This document shows positions 17,053 to 25,260 of a stretch of DNA of 64,000 nucleotides, piece after piece (within the stretch, counting starts at the first letter, position 1; every line of letters begins with the position of its first letter). The notes below the pieces were generated by a model that saw only the letters and a list, made by a program, of their open reading frames with translations, did not search any database and was not told where the DNA came from. The DNA is from Thalassospira profundimaris (GTDB lineage Bacteria > Pseudomonadota > Alphaproteobacteria > Rhodospirillales > Thalassospiraceae), in NCBI RefSeq assembly GCF_003326795.1, contig NZ_JPWI01000001.1:186001-250000 (forward strand), written 5' to 3'. The position numbers and the translations under genes are program-made.

Positions 17053-17481
17053 ATGCTTACGCTGAAAGATTTTGTGAAAGACACCCTCACAGAGATCGTT
17101 GACGCCCTGAGTGAGTTTTCTGCCGAACGTGGCGACACTGGGGCTAGCGCAAACCCGCCACTCCCAGACGGCAAAGATTTTCCTGCCGCTGGCATCTTGA
17201 TCGGCGAGTACCACAGCGACACCAACCGTTATGACGTAATCATGCCTGTCGCGTTTGACGTCGCTGTTACAGCAAGCGACAACGCCAGCACTAAGGCTGG
17301 TGGCGGAATTAAGGTCGTATCTCTTTTTAAAGCAGACGGCTCTATTGAAAGCGGGACCAACGCTACCAGCGCAAACCGGGTGCAATTCACCGTCCCACTT
17401 CGACTTCCTGACACTGGCGACAATGGCCAACCACCCCGCGCAGCACCAAGAGTTATTACTCGTGCGCGCATGCGAACCTAG
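17053..17481 (+). CDS. Unknown cargo protein, only plus-strand gene in the element
   Basis: 142 residues. An N-terminal helix ('LKDFVKDTLTEIVDAL'), then a beta-rich middle with 'VAFDVAVTA' and 'GGGIKVVSLF', ending 'NRVQFTVPLRLP' and a basic tail. I have a sense that this pattern occurs in other bacterial hypothetical proteins, but I cannot name a function. The start at 17053 has AAAGG 8 bases upstream; the frame begins earlier at a TTG (17002) with no ribosome site. No signal peptide. Its orientation and position opposite rep mark it as cargo rather than part of the core operon. Confidence 0.7.
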   Translation: MLTLKDFVKDTLTEIVDALSEFSAERGDTGASANPPLPDGKDFPAAGILIGEYHSDTNRYDVIMPVAFDVAVTASDNASTKAGGGIKVVSLFKADGSIESGTNATSANRVQFTVPLRLPDTGDNGQPPRAAPRVITRARMRT

Positions 17482-17482
17482 G

Positions 17483-17665
17483 TCGGGGGCCTTGCCCCCG
17501 AACCCCCGCGTTTCGCCAACGGGCAGGGTTGCAGGAGAAGGAACACTGCGCTTCGCTTCGTGTTCTTTCCTGCCACCCTTGCGGGACGCTATGGCAACCT
17601 CAGCCGCATCAAGAGCCTTCCGCCGCGCTAAAGCGCGGTCTCCCGAGAAGGCTCTTGACCCGGCT
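17483..17665. other. Hairpin cluster, candidate replication origin of the element
   Basis: Three structures in 183 bp: tcgggggc-ctt-gcccccga (17483-17501); a long imperfect stem at 17518-17583 built around gaaggaacac / gtgttctttc; and a 12-bp perfect stem tcaagagccttc / gaaggctcttga (17609-17620 with 17647-17658), extended by agccg/cggct and holding an inner ccgcgc-taaa-gcgcgg hairpin. No gene is convincing here. Rolling-circle origins are built of such stems, so this is where I would place the nick site. Confidence 0.5.
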
Positions 17666-17705
17666 TCGGTCACCTGTTGGAGCAAATAAGCAGTGTTGGT
17701 GCGGA

Positions 17706-18245
17706 TCATTTGGCACCTCCAAGCTGCAACTGGCGGCGCTCATGAACCGCAATTACGTTCGTTACGGTAGGAACCGAACAGCCGACATTACGGGCGATTT
17801 CCGCCTTGCTTATTCCTTCACTGAAAAGGTTGATGATCTGGCTGTCGCGCTCTTGCCGATCCTGCTTTCTGGCAAACGTGATTAGCGAAACGGCGCGTTG
17901 CTGTGACACGCCATAATCACGAACCAACTGCCTGAGGATTTTACCGTAAGGCATTCCAAGCGCATGATGCCGATCATGGTCGCGCACAAGAGCGCGTCCA
18001 AGTTCAAGAAAATCAGAGATTTGCTTATCTGTTGCTTCCTTCCGGGCTTTTTCTTCCTTCTGGATCGCCCGCTTTTGCGCCCTCTGGGCCTGTGTCGTCA
18101 AAGTTCGTACATTGACAACAGAACCGAGTAACTCCGCCAACTCCACCTGCGTTAGATGGATGGACAGAACGTATTCGGTAACAGCTCCAACATCCCGCTT
18201 AATCGAAATCCGACCACCGGTAAAATTCACCTGCTTGGAGGTCAT
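17706..18245 (-). CDS. HTH DNA-binding protein at the right end of the element
   Basis: 179 residues. A resolvase/Hin-type helix-turn-helix lies at about 143-165 ('EGISKAEIARNVGCSVPTV'), preceded by a charged coiled-coil-like helix (52-80, Gln/Lys/Glu-rich) and a helical segment with 'YGVSQQRAVSLI'. GGAGGGG stands 7 bases before the ATG at 18245, which is why the longer frame to 18314 was not used. It is probably a regulator or accessory protein of replication. A perfect dyad at 18280-18305 lies upstream. Confidence 0.7.
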   Translation of the reverse strand: MTSKQVNFTGGRISIKRDVGAVTEYVLSIHLTQVELAELLGSVVNVRTLTTQAQRAQKRAIQKEEKARKEATDKQISDFLELGRALVRDHDRHHALGMPYGKILRQLVRDYGVSQQRAVSLITFARKQDRQERDSQIINLFSEGISKAEIARNVGCSVPTVTNVIAVHERRQLQLGGAK

Positions 18246-18279
18246 TGCAAACCCCTCCACGCAGATAGCACCATTCGAC

Positions 18280-18305
18280 CGTTTCGTGAGCATGCACACG
18301 AAACG
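18280..18305. promoter_or_regulatory. Perfect 9-bp inverted repeat upstream of the right-end HTH gene
   Basis: cgtttcgtg / cacgaaacg with an 8-bp spacer, 35-60 bp upstream of the HTH gene start. Placement and symmetry fit an operator. Confidence 0.55.
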
Positions 18306-18367
18306 ATTTCGCAAGGTCCGTAAGTTGTTGATTTTATTGGAACCGACTTTCCGCCAGTTTTTGCCTC

Positions 18368-18395
18368 AAGCCCGCTGATTTGCTGGGCTTTCTGT
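18368..18395 (+). terminator. Terminator-like hairpin next to the right attachment repeat
   Basis: aagccc / gggctt stem followed by tctgtttt on the plus strand, 3 bp before the right repeat. It may insulate the element from host transcription. Confidence 0.4.
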
Positions 18396-18398
18396 TTT

Positions 18399-18458
18399 AT
18401 GGCATTGTAGAGGTCGTCAGTTCGATCCTGATCAGCTCCACCATTCAAAACCCGTTGC
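18399..18458 (+). repeat. Right attachment repeat (60 bp)
   Basis: Exact copy of 12204-12263: the 3' half of tRNA-Ala with CCA and part of the terminator. It lacks the 5' half, so it is not a tRNA gene. The original host terminator continues to 18475. Confidence 0.95.
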
Positions 18459-18635
18459 CTTTGGCGACGGGTTTTGTCGTTTCGGGCTTGTTTTCACACC
18501 AGCTCCCGTTTTCCGGTAATTGATCCAAAATCTGCCCCACCCGGTAGAGACCAGAGCGATGTTGCACTAGGATGCGATATCGAACAGTCCGTATGGGCAT
18601 CTGACCCATCGCCAAGATCAAACAGGGATAGAAAC

Positions 18636-19097
18636 ATGACCAAAGTCTGGACCGTCTATTTATCGGGTGAAATTCACAGCGACTGGCGCGAACGGATTGC
18701 CGCTGGCGTCCAGGAAGCGGGGCTTCCTGTCGAACTGGTTGCACCGATCACCATGCATGAAGATTCCGATGATTGCGGTGTTGCCGTTTTCGGGCCAGAG
18801 GAAAACAAGTTCTGGCATGACCGCAAAGGCGCACAGCTTAACGCCATGCGGACCAAAACCCTGTTGTCAGGATCGGATCTTGCCGTCATTCGCTTTGGCG
18901 AAAAATACAAGCAATGGAATGCGGCCTTTGATGCAGGCTATGCGGCAGCCATGGGCATTCCATATATCACCCTGCATCCGGCAGAACACGACCACGCGCT
19001 CAAGGAAGTTGATGGTGCGGCCAACGGTGTCGCGCGCGAACCTGAACAGGTCGTGCAGGCACTGGCCTATATCATTCGCGGCGATATGCCGAAGTAA
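18636..19097 (+). CDS. YtoQ family protein
   Basis: 153 residues. The N-terminus 'VWTVYLSGEIHSDWR' and the later 'FGEKYKQWNAAFDAGYAAAMG' match the YtoQ family, whose fold resembles nucleoside 2-deoxyribosyltransferase-like proteins; the true activity is unknown. The start at 18636 has agggata upstream and matches the family N-terminus; the open frame from 18474 would include remnants of the attachment site. It is the first host gene after the element. Confidence 0.85.
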   Translation: MTKVWTVYLSGEIHSDWRERIAAGVQEAGLPVELVAPITMHEDSDDCGVAVFGPEENKFWHDRKGAQLNAMRTKTLLSGSDLAVIRFGEKYKQWNAAFDAGYAAAMGIPYITLHPAEHDHALKEVDGAANGVAREPEQVVQALAYIIRGDMPK

Positions 19098-19117
19098 CCG
19101 TATCTGGCCGGATCAGG

Positions 19118-20092
19118 TTAATGCAACGTCTGGCCCGATGCCTGATCCGGGTCGCCCGGCGCAATCAGATCACTGGCAAGCATCGTAAATTCGCTGATGG
19201 TCCGGGCGACGATAATCCGGCCTTCGACCGGATTGCCCTTTTCCTGACGCAGAACGCCAAGCGCATCCGAGACGATCTCAAAACCGCATTCTTCCATCCA
19301 TTCGGTGACCGCGCGCTGATGATGGCGGAACCGCTGGCCGGGGCCAAGGTCGAACGGGAAGGTGTCCCCATGTTCAAGGGTCAGCACCATGCAGCCACCA
19401 GACTTCATACGCGCATGTGCCGCACGCAAAGCCGGGGCCAGATCACCAAGATAGTTCAGAACATCGGCCGCAATCACCAGACCATATTCCTGCCCAAGAT
19501 CATCGGGCATGTCGGTAATGTCACCGGCCACAAGCGTACGATAAATGCCCTTGGTGCGCGCCCGGTTGATCATGCGCGGTGAAAGATCAATGCCGTCAAT
19601 GGCATCAAACTGACCGGCAAAAACTTCGCCCACCAGACCGGTTCCACAACCAAGATCAAGCACCTCAAGCGGGCGCAACAAGGCAGGCAGATACGGACGC
19701 ACCGCTTCGAGAAGCAATTCCGGCCCGCGATAGGCCAGACGATCGCGCAAACTGATTTCAAAGCGCGGCGCATAATCATCAAACAGCGCGCGGACATAAT
19801 CAGGTGGCAAACGATCACGCATCGCCGCAGCCCCAAGCAGGGTCAGGCGGACCTCGGCCCCCATGCGGTCGACCGGATCGAGAATCAGATACTGACGGTA
19901 AGCTTCAATGGCGTTTTCTTTTTCACCGGCGCGTTCATAAATATCGCCAAGCGTGAAATGGGCTTCTTCCCATTCCATGTCCGCAGACAAAGCCGCACGG
20001 GCCACATCAATGGCCGCGACATAGTCACCCTGTGCCACCAGTGCCAATGCCACATCAAGACGCCGACTGGCCGACAGACGATCCTTGCTCAT
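19118..20092 (-). CDS. SAM-dependent methyltransferase with N-terminal TPR repeats (COG4976-like)
   Basis: 324 residues. Two tetratricopeptide repeats at about 14-80 ('AHFTLGDIYERAGEKENAIEAYRQYL') are followed by a class I Rossmann methyltransferase with motif I 'VLDLGCGTGLVGE' at about 145-157, 'IDGIDLSPRMINRAR' and 'YGLVIAADVLNYLG'. Substrate unknown; the TPR half suggests a protein partner. Convergent with the YtoQ gene, 20 bp apart, no clear terminator. Confidence 0.88.
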   Translation of the reverse strand: MSKDRLSASRRLDVALALVAQGDYVAAIDVARAALSADMEWEEAHFTLGDIYERAGEKENAIEAYRQYLILDPVDRMGAEVRLTLLGAAAMRDRLPPDYVRALFDDYAPRFEISLRDRLAYRGPELLLEAVRPYLPALLRPLEVLDLGCGTGLVGEVFAGQFDAIDGIDLSPRMINRARTKGIYRTLVAGDITDMPDDLGQEYGLVIAADVLNYLGDLAPALRAAHARMKSGGCMVLTLEHGDTFPFDLGPGQRFRHHQRAVTEWMEECGFEIVSDALGVLRQEKGNPVEGRIIVARTISEFTMLASDLIAPGDPDQASGQTLH

Positions 20093-20485
20093 CTATGTTT
20101 TGAAATCCGAAAAGGGTCTGGCGGAACCGCCATGAACCACAACCAAAGATACTGCTGTATCTTCTGAATCCCTGACTTTGGCAAGAGGGATAAAATCAAA
20201 CAAAATCAGCGAATTACATTACATGACACCTTTTGCCTCGTCACAATTGGTGATCTGCGTCGCGCAAACGGCACACACAGGGAATAAATCCATGCAAAAC
20301 TGCCCGGTCACCGGCATGACCGGCAAAAAGACCCGTGTCTGGTCAAAGCACGGATCCGGTCGGAAAATTAACCGGCAAAGCCGCGACCTTTGACAAAGGA
20401 AACGGGCCGAACAAATCGAATCTGATTGATAAAATCAATTCATTCGCATATTTTAATGTAAATTCATTTCACTATGGAAAGTCTG
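20093..20485. other. Intergenic region upstream of the YeeE/YedE pair
   Basis: 393 bp, A/T-rich towards its right end. A 33-codon frame from 20293 has no homologue that I recognise. The notable feature is the perfect dyad attgat-aaa-atcaat at 20425-20439, 47 bp upstream of the first gene, followed by an A/T-rich stretch that probably holds the promoter. Confidence 0.5.
20425..20439. promoter_or_regulatory. 15-nt palindrome upstream of the YeeE/YedE pair
   Basis: attgat-aaa-atcaat. ArsR-type persulfide sensors (BigR/SqrR) regulate similar gene pairs from A/T-rich dyads, so this could be such an operator; no regulator gene is nearby. Confidence 0.4.
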
Positions 20486-20920
20486 ATGGAAAACTTTACG
20501 CCTGTCTCAGCCCTGTTGGGCGGTGGACTCATCGGATTGGCATCCGGGCTTTATCTTTTGCTCAATGGTCGCATTGCCGGCATCAGCGGTATTGTCGGTG
20601 GCCTTCTGGCACCGGCCAAGGGTGACAAAACCCTTGTTGAACGCCTGGCCTTTGTCCTTGGCCTGATCATTGGCCCGCTTGCCCTGATGACGGGTACATC
20701 AATCGAAGCCCAAAGCGTCGTCACCAGCCCGCTTCCGGTCATCATTGCAGCCGGTCTTCTGGTTGGTGTTGGTACAACAATCGGCAGCGGCTGCACCAGT
20801 GGCCATGGTATTTGTGGCCTGTCGCGCTTTTCGCTGCGCTCGCTGGTCGCGACCCTGTCCTTCATGATTGCCGGTTTCCTGACCGTTCTTGTCACCCGCC
20901 ATCTGATGGGAGGAGCATGA
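20486..20920 (+). CDS. YeeE/YedE family membrane protein, first half of pair
   Basis: 144 residues, four hydrophobic segments. The signature 'GSGCTSGHGICG' with its conserved Cys residues is the pore motif of YeeE/YedE (thiosulfate/sulfur-compound transport); 'GRIAGISGI' is the first repeat motif. The ATG at 20486 was preferred to the one at 20474 because GGA lies 7 bases upstream, but both are possible. Its stop codon overlaps the start of the next gene, so the two are translated together and presumably form one transporter, as in PmpA/PmpB. Confidence 0.85.
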   Translation: MENFTPVSALLGGGLIGLASGLYLLLNGRIAGISGIVGGLLAPAKGDKTLVERLAFVLGLIIGPLALMTGTSIEAQSVVTSPLPVIIAAGLLVGVGTTIGSGCTSGHGICGLSRFSLRSLVATLSFMIAGFLTVLVTRHLMGGA

Positions 20921-21345
20921 TGCGTATTCTTGTATCGCTGATTTGCGGCACCCTGTTCGGGGCCGGGCTTTATATTTCGGGCATGATCGATCCGCAGAAG
21001 GTTCTTGGCTTCCTTGATATCTGGGCGATTGCCGATGGTGGCTGGGATCCGAGCCTTGCCTTTGTCATGGGCGGCGGTCTGATTGTGGCAACCCCGATCT
21101 TCCAGTTTGCCAAGAAACGTTCGGATGCGGTCTGTGGCGGGGGCATGAATTTGCCGACCAATAAAAACATCACCACCAAACTGATCCTTGGCGGTGCCCT
21201 GTTCGGGATTGGCTGGGGACTGGTTGGCTATTGCCCGGGTCCGGCATTAAGCGCACTGGCCTTTGGCCAGACCGATACCATCATCTTTGTGGTTACCATG
21301 CTTGCGGGCATGGCAGGCGCACGGGCCTTGCGGCTTCATGCGTAA
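20917..21345 (+). CDS. YeeE/YedE (DUF6691) family membrane protein, second half of pair
   Basis: 142 residues, about four membrane helices. 'FGAGLYISGMIDPQKVLGFLD' and 'GWGLVGYCPGPAL', with the conserved Cys, identify the second partner of split YeeE/YedE transporters. The start overlaps the upstream stop (atga), and GGGAGGAG gives a strong ribosome site. Likely moves a sulfur species such as thiosulfate or sulfide-derived persulfide; that is inference from the family. Confidence 0.87.
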   Translation: MMRILVSLICGTLFGAGLYISGMIDPQKVLGFLDIWAIADGGWDPSLAFVMGGGLIVATPIFQFAKKRSDAVCGGGMNLPTNKNITTKLILGGALFGIGWGLVGYCPGPALSALAFGQTDTIIFVVTMLAGMAGARALRLHA

Positions 21346-21462
21346 CCCCCTGAGTTCGATAATCCCCGCGATAGCTTCCCTTAGCTCCCGTTAGCTCCTT
21401 GGGGGCGGGGACGATCTGCGATCAGGCGACCCCTCCCACAGTTGGTTGATCGCAGAGCATGC

Positions 21463-21498
21463 AACCGCCCGCGCATAACGCCGGGCGGTTTCGCATTT
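21463..21498 (+). terminator. Hairpin downstream of the YeeE/YedE pair
   Basis: Perfect 9-bp stem aaccgcccg / cgggcggtt (21463-21471 with 21482-21490) followed by a weak T-rich stretch. Confidence 0.55.
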
Positions 21499-21602
21499 AT
21501 GATCAAAATTCGCGCGAATTCTCGCAGCACCGGGCTTGTGTTTGGCGCTAAAATCCCATAACTGAGCAACAGCGCCACTTTGAAGTCGATAAAGGTTTCT
21601 GC

Positions 21603-22328
21603 ATGAAGATCGGCATTCTTGAACCCGGGTTCGCCCCGGAAGAACTTCGCGACGAGTTTAAAAGCTATCCCAAGATGTTTGAAAAACTCCTTGGTGATGT
21701 AGACCCCGGTCTCGAATTTGAAACCTGGACGGTCCTTGAAGACGTTTTTCCGGATTCAATTAACGCAGCAGATGGCTGGGTGGTTATGGGCTCCAAACAT
21801 GGCGTTTATGAAAACGCGCCCTGGATGATCCGCCTGCAAGAATTCCTGCGCGAGGCCGTCAATGCCGGGCAGCCGGTATTTGGCATCTGCTTTGGTCACC
21901 AGATCCTTGCAACCGCCCTTGGTGGCAAGGTCGTCAAATCCGACAAGGGCTGGGGCGTTGGCGTTCACGAATATAATGTCGACAACGCAAATGCAGACTG
22001 GCTGTCAGACAGCCCGGACACCTTGCGCATCAATGCCTTCCATCAGGATCAGGTGGTTGAGCTTCCCGAAGGGGCAACCGTTTGGGCAAGCTCGGACTTC
22101 TGCCCCTATGCCGGATTGCAATATGGCAGCAATGCCGCATCGATCCAGCCCCATCCGGAATTCATGCGCCCCTACGAGCAGGCCTTGCTGGAATCCCGCC
22201 ATGATCTGATCCCCGAAGATGTGCACAAGGCTGCGATGACGTCGCTTGAGACACCGATCAGCAGCCCTGAATTTGCCCGATCGATTGTGAATTTCTTGAC
22301 CCGCAAGCGCGCACGCAAAGCAGCCTGA
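21603..22328 (+). CDS. Class I glutamine amidotransferase-like protein
   Basis: 241 residues. Nucleophile elbow 'VFGICFGHQILA' (Cys at about 98) and 'SIQPHPEF' with the catalytic His are present, so the glutaminase triad looks complete. The protein stands alone with no synthase partner next to it, like the GMP-synthase-related GATases of the YfeJ/PuuD type that hydrolyse gamma-glutamyl compounds. Convergent with the nitrilase gene 16 bp away; whether they cooperate is unknown. Confidence 0.85.
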   Translation: MKIGILEPGFAPEELRDEFKSYPKMFEKLLGDVDPGLEFETWTVLEDVFPDSINAADGWVVMGSKHGVYENAPWMIRLQEFLREAVNAGQPVFGICFGHQILATALGGKVVKSDKGWGVGVHEYNVDNANADWLSDSPDTLRINAFHQDQVVELPEGATVWASSDFCPYAGLQYGSNAASIQPHPEFMRPYEQALLESRHDLIPEDVHKAAMTSLETPISSPEFARSIVNFLTRKRARKAA

Positions 22329-22344
22329 ACATCGGGTCTCAAAG

Positions 22345-23328
22345 TTATTCGTCCCTGAAACGGGCCGCTGTCTGGCGACGGCGGTCCACTTCAAGTTTCA
22401 GAATGTCCGGACGTGAATAGTGACCGACCGGATCAAAATTCTGCCGTTCCTGACGTACCATCGCGTGATCAATTGTTGCGGTTTTGACCACTTCGATACC
22501 AACGATCGGCTCGATCACGTAACTGCCATCAGGTGCAACCAGACACGACCCGCCGTTGGTCAGCATATCAGCCTGTCCGTTTCCGGCCAGAATCTGTTCA
22601 AGATACGGTGTGTCGTCCGGGAAATCGGAAACCCGCATCAATCCCGAAACCGACATCACGTAGGAACGCCCTTCCTGTGCCAGGAAAGGTGAGATTCTTG
22701 TGTTGCGCTCTCCCCCCGGCCAGCAGGCAAAGTGAAAATCCTCGCCATCGGCATAAAGGGCGGTACGCGCAAGCGGCATCCAGTTTTCCCAACAATTCAG
22801 GCCCCCGACCCGGAAGGCACCAAGTGGATGGGTGCGCAACCCGTTGCCATCACCGGGCGACCATGTCAGGCGTTCCTCGTAGGTTGGCATCAATTTGCGA
22901 TGAACCGATCCGATGGCACCATTTTCATCAATATAGGCCAGACTGCAAAATCCGCTGTGGCCACCACGGTCCATCGGTCGTTCATAAATGCCAAGATAGA
23001 TCGCCATCCCGTGGTCGCGGGCCTGCGCACAGACCGTATCAAGATCACCGCGTTCAATCACAACAGCCTGATCAAGATAATGCGCATGCAGGTCCTTTTG
23101 AACCGGGTCGTTAAAGCGCGCCCCGTCGGTGCGTTCGATCCAGAACGGATATCCCGGCAAAACCGTTTCGCCAAAACCGATCAATTGTGCATTTTGCGCA
23201 GCTGCATCGGAAATGGCGTCCGATACCTTCGCCAGTGTGGCTTCACGGTTAAGCCAGACCGGGGCAATCTGGGCAACAGCAACATTAAGTTGATCTTTTT
23301 TGGAACTGTTATTTATTGAAAGAGACAT
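22345..23328 (-). CDS. Nitrilase / carbon-nitrogen hydrolase
   Basis: 327 residues. The Glu-Lys-Cys triad is visible: Glu in 'GFGETVLPGYPFW', Lys in 'HRKLMPTYEERL', Cys in 'LNCWENWMPLAR'. The last motif (Cys-Trp-Glu-Asn-x-Met-Pro) is that of true nitrilases and cyanide hydratases, which convert nitriles to acids and ammonia, rather than amidases. No signal peptide. Substrate range cannot be predicted. Divergent from the adenylate cyclase gene. Confidence 0.87.
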   Translation of the reverse strand: MSLSINNSSKKDQLNVAVAQIAPVWLNREATLAKVSDAISDAAAQNAQLIGFGETVLPGYPFWIERTDGARFNDPVQKDLHAHYLDQAVVIERGDLDTVCAQARDHGMAIYLGIYERPMDRGGHSGFCSLAYIDENGAIGSVHRKLMPTYEERLTWSPGDGNGLRTHPLGAFRVGGLNCWENWMPLARTALYADGEDFHFACWPGGERNTRISPFLAQEGRSYVMSVSGLMRVSDFPDDTPYLEQILAGNGQADMLTNGGSCLVAPDGSYVIEPIVGIEVVKTATIDHAMVRQERQNFDPVGHYSRPDILKLEVDRRRQTAARFRDE

Positions 23329-23407
23329 TTGGGGCGCGTTCCTGACATAACGTGTTTATGATTGCACAGCACACTGGGACGAGAGTTACAAACAGACCAA
23401 GCAACTA

Positions 23408-25132
23408 ATGCATTCTGTTACCAAGGCAGTAAACAGATTTCGAGCAAACCGGCGAGACACGATGATCCAGAATCTGCGACTGTATTCAGGACTGACACTT
23501 TTTGCGTATGTCCTGACCCATTTGCTTAATCACATAGCCGGGATTGTCTCACCGGAACTGATGGAATCGTTCAGCGAATTCAGTACCGAAATCTGGCAAT
23601 TCCCGCCGCTTGAAATCCTGCTGTTTCTGGCCCTGATTACCCATTTTGTTCTGGCTGCAAGCCGACTGACCGGTCGCCGTTCCCTGCGTCTGCGCAAATC
23701 GGAATGGGCCCAGATGATCCTTGGGCTTTCGATTCCGTTTTTGATGTTCCGCCACCTGATAGCGACAAGGATCATTGATCTGGGGTTCGACGTTGAATCG
23801 AACTATGAGCGTGTCCTGCTTGATCTTGCCGTTTTTGTCCCGATGCAGGGCATCCTTCAGGCCATCACGGTGATTGTCGTCTGGGCACATGGTTGCATCG
23901 GGATTCATTTCTGGCTTCGGGTCAAACCGTTCTATCCCAGATGGCGCAATGTTCTGGCCACAGTTTCGATCCTGATCCCGACACTCGCACTGGCCGGATA
24001 TGCCGCTGCAAGTGCCGAGATCATTCGCCGGGTCGAAGAAGGTGGCCGTAAATATGTGTTTGGTGTGCTTGAAGCGGCCGACGTCAATCAGGCAGCAATC
24101 AATTTCTATGAGAACGCGCTGATCCCGTGCTCCATCCTGACCCTTGCACTGGCATTTTGCCCGTTTGGCATTCGTCAGATCAGACAGACGATTGACAGGG
24201 TCAAGCGCGGACCGATGCTGAGCCTGCCCAATGGACGATCAGTTCGGGTCCCGCCCGGTGCCACGGCCCTTGAAGCCTTGCGCGATGCCGGCATTGCAAT
24301 GGCATCGGTTTGTGGCGGTCACGGGCGTTGCACGACCTGTCGGCTTCATTGCGGGTCGGGTCTTGAACAGCTTGCCGCACCGGGCCAGATCGAGGCCGCT
24401 GCCCTGAAAAGCATTCAGGCACCGCGGGGCATGCGACTGGCCTGTCAGATCAGACCGCAAAATGATCTGGCAGTTGCACCTTTGATGCCCCCCAACGCCA
24501 CCGCACGCGATGGCCGGCGTCCGGGCGGGTTGTCGGGCAGCGAAAGACAGGTTGTCTGCGTGTTTATTGATCTGCGTGATTCGACCAAGCTTGGCGAACG
24601 CAAGATGCCCTATGATGTCCTGTTCATCCTCAACCAGTTCTTTGCCGAAATGACCGAGGCATTGCGCAGCACGGGTGGCTATTACGCGCAGTTCACCGGC
24701 GATGGCTTGATGGCACTTTATGGCCATCAGACCGATGACATCGAAGGCACCATTCTTCAGGCATTCGAAGGGGCGGCTGAAATGTTGCGCCGGATCGAGG
24801 GATTGAACGAACATCTGGCGTCCGAACTTCCGCACAAGCTGCGCATCGGGATCGGCATGCATATGGGCAAGGCCATTGTCGGGGAAATGGGCCCGCCGGG
24901 TCGCGAAAATATCAGTGCGATTGGCGATACCATCAACACCACCGCCCGTCTTGAAGCGGAAACCAAGGGACATGGTGTGCCGTTGGTGATTTCAAAAACC
25001 CTGTTTGATCTTGGTCCGATTCCCTTGCCGGAAAACGCGGTTTTGCATGAAGTGGCGCTGCGCGGCAAGGATCAGTCGGTTGCCTATTATGCGCTTGATG
25101 CCATGCCCGATCTTACACAGCTCAAGCAGTGA
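23408..25132 (+). CDS. Adenylate/guanylate cyclase with membrane and 2Fe-2S ferredoxin domains
   Basis: 574 residues in three parts: about six membrane helices (20-260), a 2Fe-2S ferredoxin domain (275-355) with Cys302, Cys308, Cys311 and Cys346 in adrenodoxin-like spacing, and a class III cyclase domain (380-570) with 'CVFIDLRDSTKLGER' and 'AQFTGDGLMALYG' for metal and nucleotide binding. Known in rhizobia as redox-linked cyclases. The membrane part resembles cytochrome b-type helices, suggesting that electron flow or oxygen controls cAMP synthesis. A start at 23462 (before 'MIQNLRLYSG') is also likely. Confidence 0.88.
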   Translation: MHSVTKAVNRFRANRRDTMIQNLRLYSGLTLFAYVLTHLLNHIAGIVSPELMESFSEFSTEIWQFPPLEILLFLALITHFVLAASRLTGRRSLRLRKSEWAQMILGLSIPFLMFRHLIATRIIDLGFDVESNYERVLLDLAVFVPMQGILQAITVIVVWAHGCIGIHFWLRVKPFYPRWRNVLATVSILIPTLALAGYAAASAEIIRRVEEGGRKYVFGVLEAADVNQAAINFYENALIPCSILTLALAFCPFGIRQIRQTIDRVKRGPMLSLPNGRSVRVPPGATALEALRDAGIAMASVCGGHGRCTTCRLHCGSGLEQLAAPGQIEAAALKSIQAPRGMRLACQIRPQNDLAVAPLMPPNATARDGRRPGGLSGSERQVVCVFIDLRDSTKLGERKMPYDVLFILNQFFAEMTEALRSTGGYYAQFTGDGLMALYGHQTDDIEGTILQAFEGAAEMLRRIEGLNEHLASELPHKLRIGIGMHMGKAIVGEMGPPGRENISAIGDTINTTARLEAETKGHGVPLVISKTLFDLGPIPLPENAVLHEVALRGKDQSVAYYALDAMPDLTQLKQ

Positions 25133-25221
25133 CTCGTATCAATCCTGCCAAAGCGGCCTGTGGGCTTCCTGTGCATAAGTTTTTCGGGATCTGGCGGCGA
25201 ACGCAATGCAGCAGGGAAGTC

Positions 25222-25250
25222 TTGACTATCACGCAGAAAATCACATTTAT
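25222..25250 (+). promoter_or_regulatory. Candidate promoter of the hsp20 operon
   Basis: ttgact (25222-25227), 17-bp spacer, atttat (25245-25250). A start near 25257 would give a leader of about 113 nt that contains the hairpins described for the thermosensor. The -10 matches poorly. Confidence 0.4.
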
Positions 25251-25260
25251 TCCAATATAT

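Noticed and set aside
16909-17709. 266-residue minus-strand frame between rep and the right-end HTH gene
   Set aside because: It is antisense to a better plus-strand gene with a ribosome site, runs through the hairpin cluster, and its sequence has no domain features.
18399-18474. Second tRNA-Ala gene
   Set aside because: Only the 3' half is present; it is the right attachment repeat, not a functional tRNA.
20293-20391. Small 33-codon frame before the YeeE/YedE pair
   Set aside because: Too short, without ribosome site or homology that I can name; may be chance.
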